Part shown: positions 59,558 through 64,000 of the stretch, one piece after another
Numbering within the stretch: position 1 is the first letter of the stretch
Layout of the letters: each line of letters starts with the position of its first letter
Source of the DNA: Agelaius tricolor
Taxonomy: Eukaryota > Chordata > Aves > Passeriformes > Icteridae
Assembly: GCA_023055355.1 (NCBI GenBank)
Contig: JALJCS010000039.1
Span: forward strand, 3,627,501-3,691,500
Length of the DNA stretch: 64,000 nucleotides
Direction: 5' to 3'
The notes under the pieces: model-generated
Told to the model about the DNA's origin: nothing
Database searches by the model: none
Seen by the model: the letters and a program-made list of their open reading frames with translations, nothing else
Program-made: the position numbers and the translations under genes

Positions 59558-60799
59558 TGTTTGTGTGCAGGATCCGTGATGTAGTCTTTATTAACTACAC
59601 TACAACTATATATAAAAAGGAACACAGACAGGAAAATGAAAACCTTACAAATACATTTCCTCCACCCCCCACTAAATTTCCAATACAATACATCTATTCC
59701 CCAAATCACCAACTCTTGGTCCAGCACCACCCTTCAGACAATCAATCCTCAGTTCATCAAGAGGAGAGGAGTCCTTCTTGTACCATGGGCTTCCCCTGGA
59801 AACACAGCTGAAGCCCTGTGTGTTTCTGTGTCACTCGTGGCACCACCCGGAGTCCATCTGCCGTCGTGACCTCTTCCTTTCATGTCCAGTGCTCTCACCA
59901 CTGAACACGGACCAGAGCTGCTTCTAGGGTTGTCTTTTTTAAGGATGCTTTGTCCTGATCCAAAAAAGGCACAGTCTCTCCTTTGGGACACCTGTCCCCA
60001 CAATCTCTGCTTTGGGACACCTGTCCCCCCCATATTTTTCCACCCCCTGGGGCCGAGGGGCACCAACACTGAACCCTCTTGGTTCTGTGGCCATCGCCTC
60101 CCCCTAGATGCAGTCTCTGTGTCACAAGGAACATGGCTCTGTCCATGGCTGTACAAAAAGAGTCCAGCAAAAGCCACTCCATCATCTCTTCCCACTAAGA
60201 TTCTTCTCTATTCTTCCACTATTTCTCAATCACCCAGACCTCTCTCACACTTGCACATTCCTTCCTCATCTTCCACTCTGTCTTCTAGGAGAGGTCAATG
60301 ATCTGTAAAGTTCTCATTCTCCAAAAAGGGGTTAAAAAGCTCCTACAAGCGGCCGGCTGCACCCCCTCTTCTTCTCCTTCCCAGCCGTGCTGCCGGCACA
60401 GGCCCATGTTTATCAAGTTTCAAGGTTACAGTCTCAGGCAGCGGCTCTCTCTCTCTCTCTCTCTCTGTGTCTCTCGGGGGGGCTGCCCGATGGCTTCCGG
60501 TGTCTCCCTCTCTCTCTCTTCCACCCTTCCACCCCCGGGCTCAGGCCTACCTCTCTCGGCCACATGGCTTTTCCCTGCTCCCTGCCCAGCCAGCAGCTGG
60601 GCCGGGGCAGAGACCCAAACTCTTTCCCGCCAGAAACCCAAGAGGGCCCTCCCAGGGGAGAGCTCTGCTTTTAACACCGTGTTCTCAGAGGCAGACCCAT
60701 GTCCTAAATGGCCAGGTTAAATGCCAATATTAAAGCCTGAATATCCATTGGCCCAAAACACAGCATCCCAAAAAACACATTTCCTGTCAAACCACCACA
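59558..60799 (-). mobile_element. Long (~1.24 kb) ERV LTR, minus strand
   Basis: On the minus strand it begins TGTGGTGGTTTGACAGG (60,799) and ends CACACAAACA (59,558). Near its 3' end it has a TTTTTATATATAG TATA-like element (about 59,610) and TTAATAAAG poly(A) signal (59,587-59,592). It contains a (GA)n tract (plus strand TC at about 60,448-60,466). Inside, an 18-20 bp TTTGGGACACCTGTCCC unit is duplicated (59,980-60,014), which is absent from the partial copy at 58.5 kb. No flanking direct repeat is identified. Confidence 0.65.
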
Positions 60800-61069
60800 G
60801 TTGGTTTCCACAGGTCCAGGCAGATGCCAAACCTGCTCTTCACTACCTTCTTCCTGCCCCACTACCATGTGCAATGGGCCTCAAGGACAGAAAGGAGCAC
60901 AGAGAGCCAAAGGGGGACACTCGCACCTGCCTCACTGGGAGCTCCCTGGGAAGCACTTTCCTTGACAAGCAAGCCCCTTTCCTCCAAAGGTGTTTACCCA
61001 AATGTGCAGCTTTCCTGGGGAGCACCAACACACCCTTAAGAAACGCTGGCAAGGCTGAATGACTTCAGG
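60800..61069 (+). repeat. Part of the flank duplication (partner: inverted 38.8-39.06 kb)
   Basis: This segment aligns with the reverse complement of about 38,800-39,063 (CAGGCAGATGCCAAA, GGGCCTCAAGGAC, GGAAGCACTTT). It extends the duplication beyond what is shared with 45.3 kb. The LTR at 59,558-60,799 abuts it exactly, so the LTR may have inserted at or truncated the duplication. Confidence 0.65.
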
Positions 61070-62470
61070 TCCTTTAGGGACAGCCACTCCAGCTCTAATT
61101 CCTATTGCCCCAAGTGAGTTTCCAGGTCCAGGTTCAGAGGTGCAGCCCCAGGCCCTCCACAAACACAAGCTGCCCGCTGCCTCTTCACCTGCCTCAACTC
61201 CTGCCTGCGCTCACGGCACCAAAATCAGGCTGTTCCTGGCCAGGGACCAGAGCCCTGTTCCTGCAGGATGCTCTTGCCAGCACCTTCCAGGACTCTCTGC
61301 TGTGCACGCCGCGCTTTTCATGCCCGCTCCCAACAGGCTTTGGAACACAGAGCCCAACCTGGCTGGCTCTGCCACCAGCACAGCCCAAACCCAGGCGGAG
61401 GAAGAAGCAGCGGGGGCTGTTTTGCAGCCATGCCCAAGAGAGACTGGAAGGGTGCCCTCCCTCTGCTCTCCCTTGGTTGGCTTTCTGGCTGGCTCTGAGC
61501 CTGGGGCTGCCATTCCTCACTTGTGGGGAGCAGAAGCACAGCCGGGATCCCGGCACTGCCTGGCAGCGCTGCGGGCACCGGCAGGGCCGCGTGTCCGAGT
61601 CTCGGGCACCGTGCTGCTGCTTCATTTGCCCTCAGGCACAGCCAGAGCTCCCTGCTAAGCCCGGATGCTCTCTGCTGCTGCCCTCTTCCTCATCCTGTGC
61701 AGGGATGGAGCGCTGCTGTGCTTTCAGGAAGCTATTCTTGAAAGCTTCCAGCATTCCAAGCTCCTTTGCCCTCCGTGGATGCTTGCCATGGAAGCCCTCT
61801 CAGCTGGGTTCAGAGCATACTCAGGTTGGCTCTTACAAAATTCAGGGGCTCCAAGGTGCTCAGCAAGATGTGGAACTGCACAGTGCTGTGGAACTGCACC
61901 TTCAGCACAGGGACCTTTCCAGCCTGACCTGCCCCAGTTCCTCTGGGTCTGTGCACAAAACACGGCGTGGCAGAGAACGGCAGCAGGGGCCTGTGTGTCC
62001 CAGAGCCCCGGATTTGCTTCAGTTCCACAGAGATGAAGGCGAAGTGAAAAAGCCAAACTGTTTATTAATGAAAAGCGAAGCAAAGGGATGAGCTGGGAGG
62101 GGAAAAGGGAATGGGCAGGGTCTGAGGGCTGGAGGGAGGGAGCTGTCAACAGGCAGGGTGACAGCAGGAGCTACGGGAGCTTCTCACAGGCTCAGCTGTG
62201 CCAGGCATCAGCTGTGCCTGGAGCTCCAGTGGCAGTGGGAGATGGTTTGCTCTTCAGTGTCTCCTGGTGCTGTTCTTGGGAAACTGGTTCACCGGATCCT
62301 GAAGAGGCACCTAATTCTTCAGCTCTTCTGGCAAATTGGCTGTGAATATCCAGGTTACAGTGGGATGGACTAGTGTCTTTCCTTGGGACTTAAATGGCTG
62401 GAACAGAGAGGAAGAGAGCCACAGTCAGCACCCACAACTGCAGGAATCCTAGGAGACGCTCCTGCCACTG
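61070..62470 (+). repeat. Flank duplication, direct copy 2 (partner 45,260-46,740)
   Basis: This is the partner of the block downstream of the plus-strand MROH gene. It retains a ~50 bp segment at about 61,370-61,420 that the 45 kb copy lacks and the inverted 38 kb copy keeps. The 45 kb copy therefore probably lost it. Confidence 0.75.
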
Positions 62471-62819
62471 TGTGCTGCTTTGTGCATCACGGACATGATG
62501 TTTTGGGAGAGGCTGCTGGCAGGTTCCTCCGTGTCCGATAGGAAACAAATCAAGGGTTGGTTTTGGGAACTGATAATCAGGAAAGCTGTACATGAAAGCC
62601 TCTGTGAAAAACACATGTTACAAACAAAATAAACTTGGGAACTTTCTCTTTTCCCTTCTGACCGACAAAGAGGTAACACAGCTGACCCAGCCTAGGCCTG
62701 GCTGAGGTCAGTGAAGAAGTCAAGTCCCAGATGGGAGGGATGAGGGAGATGCCTTTAGTTTTAGGCTGAAATCCTCTTGTAAACATAGGGAGAAGGACAC
62801 TTTTTTCCCTATAAGACAT

Positions 62820-63459
62820 GAAGGTATGATTCTAGGTCAAGTTTGAAAAGAGATGGAGAGAAGAGTGATGAAGATCCTGTGCCCCCAGGAACAGAAGAAG
62901 ATCTCTCTTGCTAGAGATGGAAGATGATTTTAGAGATAGATAAAGAGAACCTTTGCCTTTGAACAGCTCATCTTTAGAACAGTACCCCATAAGTTGACAC
63001 GGCACAGAAACACAGCTGTGGGAAAAGCTTGTGGAAAATGGGAGCGATTTCAGAATTGCAGATTTCCCTGCAGTGTGGCTGCTGTTGATGGAAATTGAGA
63101 GCCACTAGAGAACTGCTTTCTTGTGGAAAATCTCCATAACATTAACAAGAGGGACTTTTCTCCTTAAGTGAGCAGAAGAGAGACTCTTCTAGAGGTAGTA
63201 AAGTGACTCAAAATTTTGGTTTTGTCCCTTGTACATTGTCAGTGGGGAAGAAAGAGTTGTAGGGGGAGGAGAAATGTTCTGAAGGGTTTGTTCTGATTCT
63301 TATTACTCCTTCTTTTAGTTCCTGTTAATAAATTTTTCTTCATACCCTTTTAAAGTTTGCAGCCTGCTTTGCCTTTCTCCTAATCTTATCTCACACAGAA
63401 AATTATTAACTACATTCTACTGGATGAACTGGTGATTAACCAGCACGGAACTTACCACA
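62820..63459 (+). mobile_element. ERV LTR, plus strand (5' boundary uncertain)
   Basis: It has the features of a passerine ERV LTR: CTAGAGATGGAAGATGATTTTAG, an ACAGTACCCCATAAGTTGACA block, TTCTAGAGGTAGTAAAGTGAC, a TTAATAAATTT poly(A) signal at about 63,326-63,336, and a terminal CTTACCACA (63,451-63,459). It occupies the region where the last exon of the right-edge MROH copy would be expected. Confidence 0.6.
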
Positions 63460-63722
63460 CTAATTGGAACATTGGCCAGGAAATCATCAATTAGTGAACC
63501 AAAACCACTACACAGGGGTGTCCCACTCAGCTCTTGCATCGGCCAGAAGAGAGGAGGGGGCAAACGGGATCAGCCGCAAGACGCTGGCCCCGAATCCCCC
63601 GGACCAGTGTCCCTGAAATCGCTCGCTGTGCTCTGCCCAGGCCACCCCTCATGCACCCAGGGAGCGAAGGCAATGCAGCTCTCCCGGGCAGGCCCCGCTG
63701 TCAGCCCGGTGTCCGCACTCAC

Positions 63723-64000
63723 CCTGACTGTGGGCCCGGAGCTCTTCCCTCTTCCCCCTGCGGCACCGCCCGGCGCTGCCTGTGAACACAGAGCCTGTCA
63801 CGGCCCCAGCGGCACAGCTCCCTGCCGGCGGCGCTGCCGGGGCAGCAGGCGGGGCTGGGGCCGAGCTGCGGCGGGATGGGCCGGGGAGGGAGCCCGGGCC
63901 CGGGGCTCACCGATGATCCTGACGGCCGCCTCCCGTACGGACTCCTGTGGGCTATCCAGGAACCGCAGGGCCCACTGCATGTGCTGGGTCGCTCGGCTCC
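63723..64000 (-). pseudogene. Third MROH-like copy, exons 14 and 13 (partial at window edge)
   Basis: Minus-strand exons of another MROH paralogue. Exon 13 runs from beyond 64,000 to 63,911 (frame includes ESVREAAVRIIGE, matching EPLREAAIRFMGE of the other copies) with a GTGAGC donor. Exon 14 is 63,779-63,723, exactly 57 nt as in the other two, with CACAG acceptor and GTGAGT donor. Its residues have diverged strongly (the MAGRHL..GQQ stretch is replaced by a more basic sequence). Intron 13 is only 131 nt, against 282 and 298 nt. No exon 15 was found down to about 62.5 kb, where an LTR lies. It is either a gene with a distant last exon or a decaying copy. I lean to the latter. Confidence 0.6.

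Noticed and set aside
9285..64000. tRNA or other small RNA genes
   Set aside because: I looked for tRNA A/B-box and cloverleaf patterns and saw none I could support by eye. A tRNAscan-SE and Rfam run would be decisive.

Overview
The window looks like vertebrate, most likely songbird (passerine), nuclear DNA. The reasons are avian-type CR1 LINE fragments, spliced genes of the avian-amplified maestro/HEAT (MROH) family, LTRs of types I recognise from passerine genomes, and an 18S gene of bird-like length (about 1.82 kb). Species and chromosome cannot be told from the sequence alone. All family assignments and consensus comparisons are from memory, not from a search.

Layout. (1) 1-~9,180: most of a 45S ribosomal transcription unit on the minus strand: 5' ETS, 18S, ITS1, 5.8S, ITS2 and the first ~1.25 kb of 28S, which runs off the left edge. 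The copy is decayed. It carries many C-to-T/G-to-A changes at CpG sites, including changes at near-universal positions of 18S and 5.8S, so it reads as a silenced, methylation-eroded rDNA copy. (2) ~9,200-20,800: low gene density, with CR1 pieces, an LTR-like segment and one candidate terminal exon encoding an acidic tail, followed by a 3'UTR with an AATAAA (15.4-16.3 kb). (3) 20.8-23.2 kb: a short inverted repeat, a CpG-island-like block and a degenerate CCTCAGTGAC-rich tract. (4) 23,321-29,192, minus strand: a complete 15-exon MROH-type gene (about 671 aa). (5) 29.2-39.9 kb: a 5' flank shared with the next gene, a CR1, and a nest of broken class I (gammaretrovirus-like) endogenous retroviruses and LTRs on both strands. 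(6) 39,956-44,958, plus strand: a second complete 15-exon MROH paralogue (about 643 aa), head-to-head with the first. (7) 45.2-46.8 kb: a flanking duplication repeated at 61.1-62.5 kb and, inverted, at 38.2-39.1 kb. (8) 47.4-54.2 kb: a longer degraded retrovirus (gag-NC to env and a probable 3' LTR). (9) 54.2-63.5 kb: mostly LTRs and non-coding DNA, including a ~1.24 kb LTR on the minus strand and a partial second copy. (10) 63,723-64,000, minus strand: exons 14 and 13 of a third MROH copy entering from the right edge.

The strongest results are the reading-frame-consistent reconstruction of the two MROH paralogues, whose exon lengths are identical in 11 of 15 exons, and the CpG-decayed rDNA unit. 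The MROH copies have been duplicated with their flanks, and retroelements have since accumulated between them.
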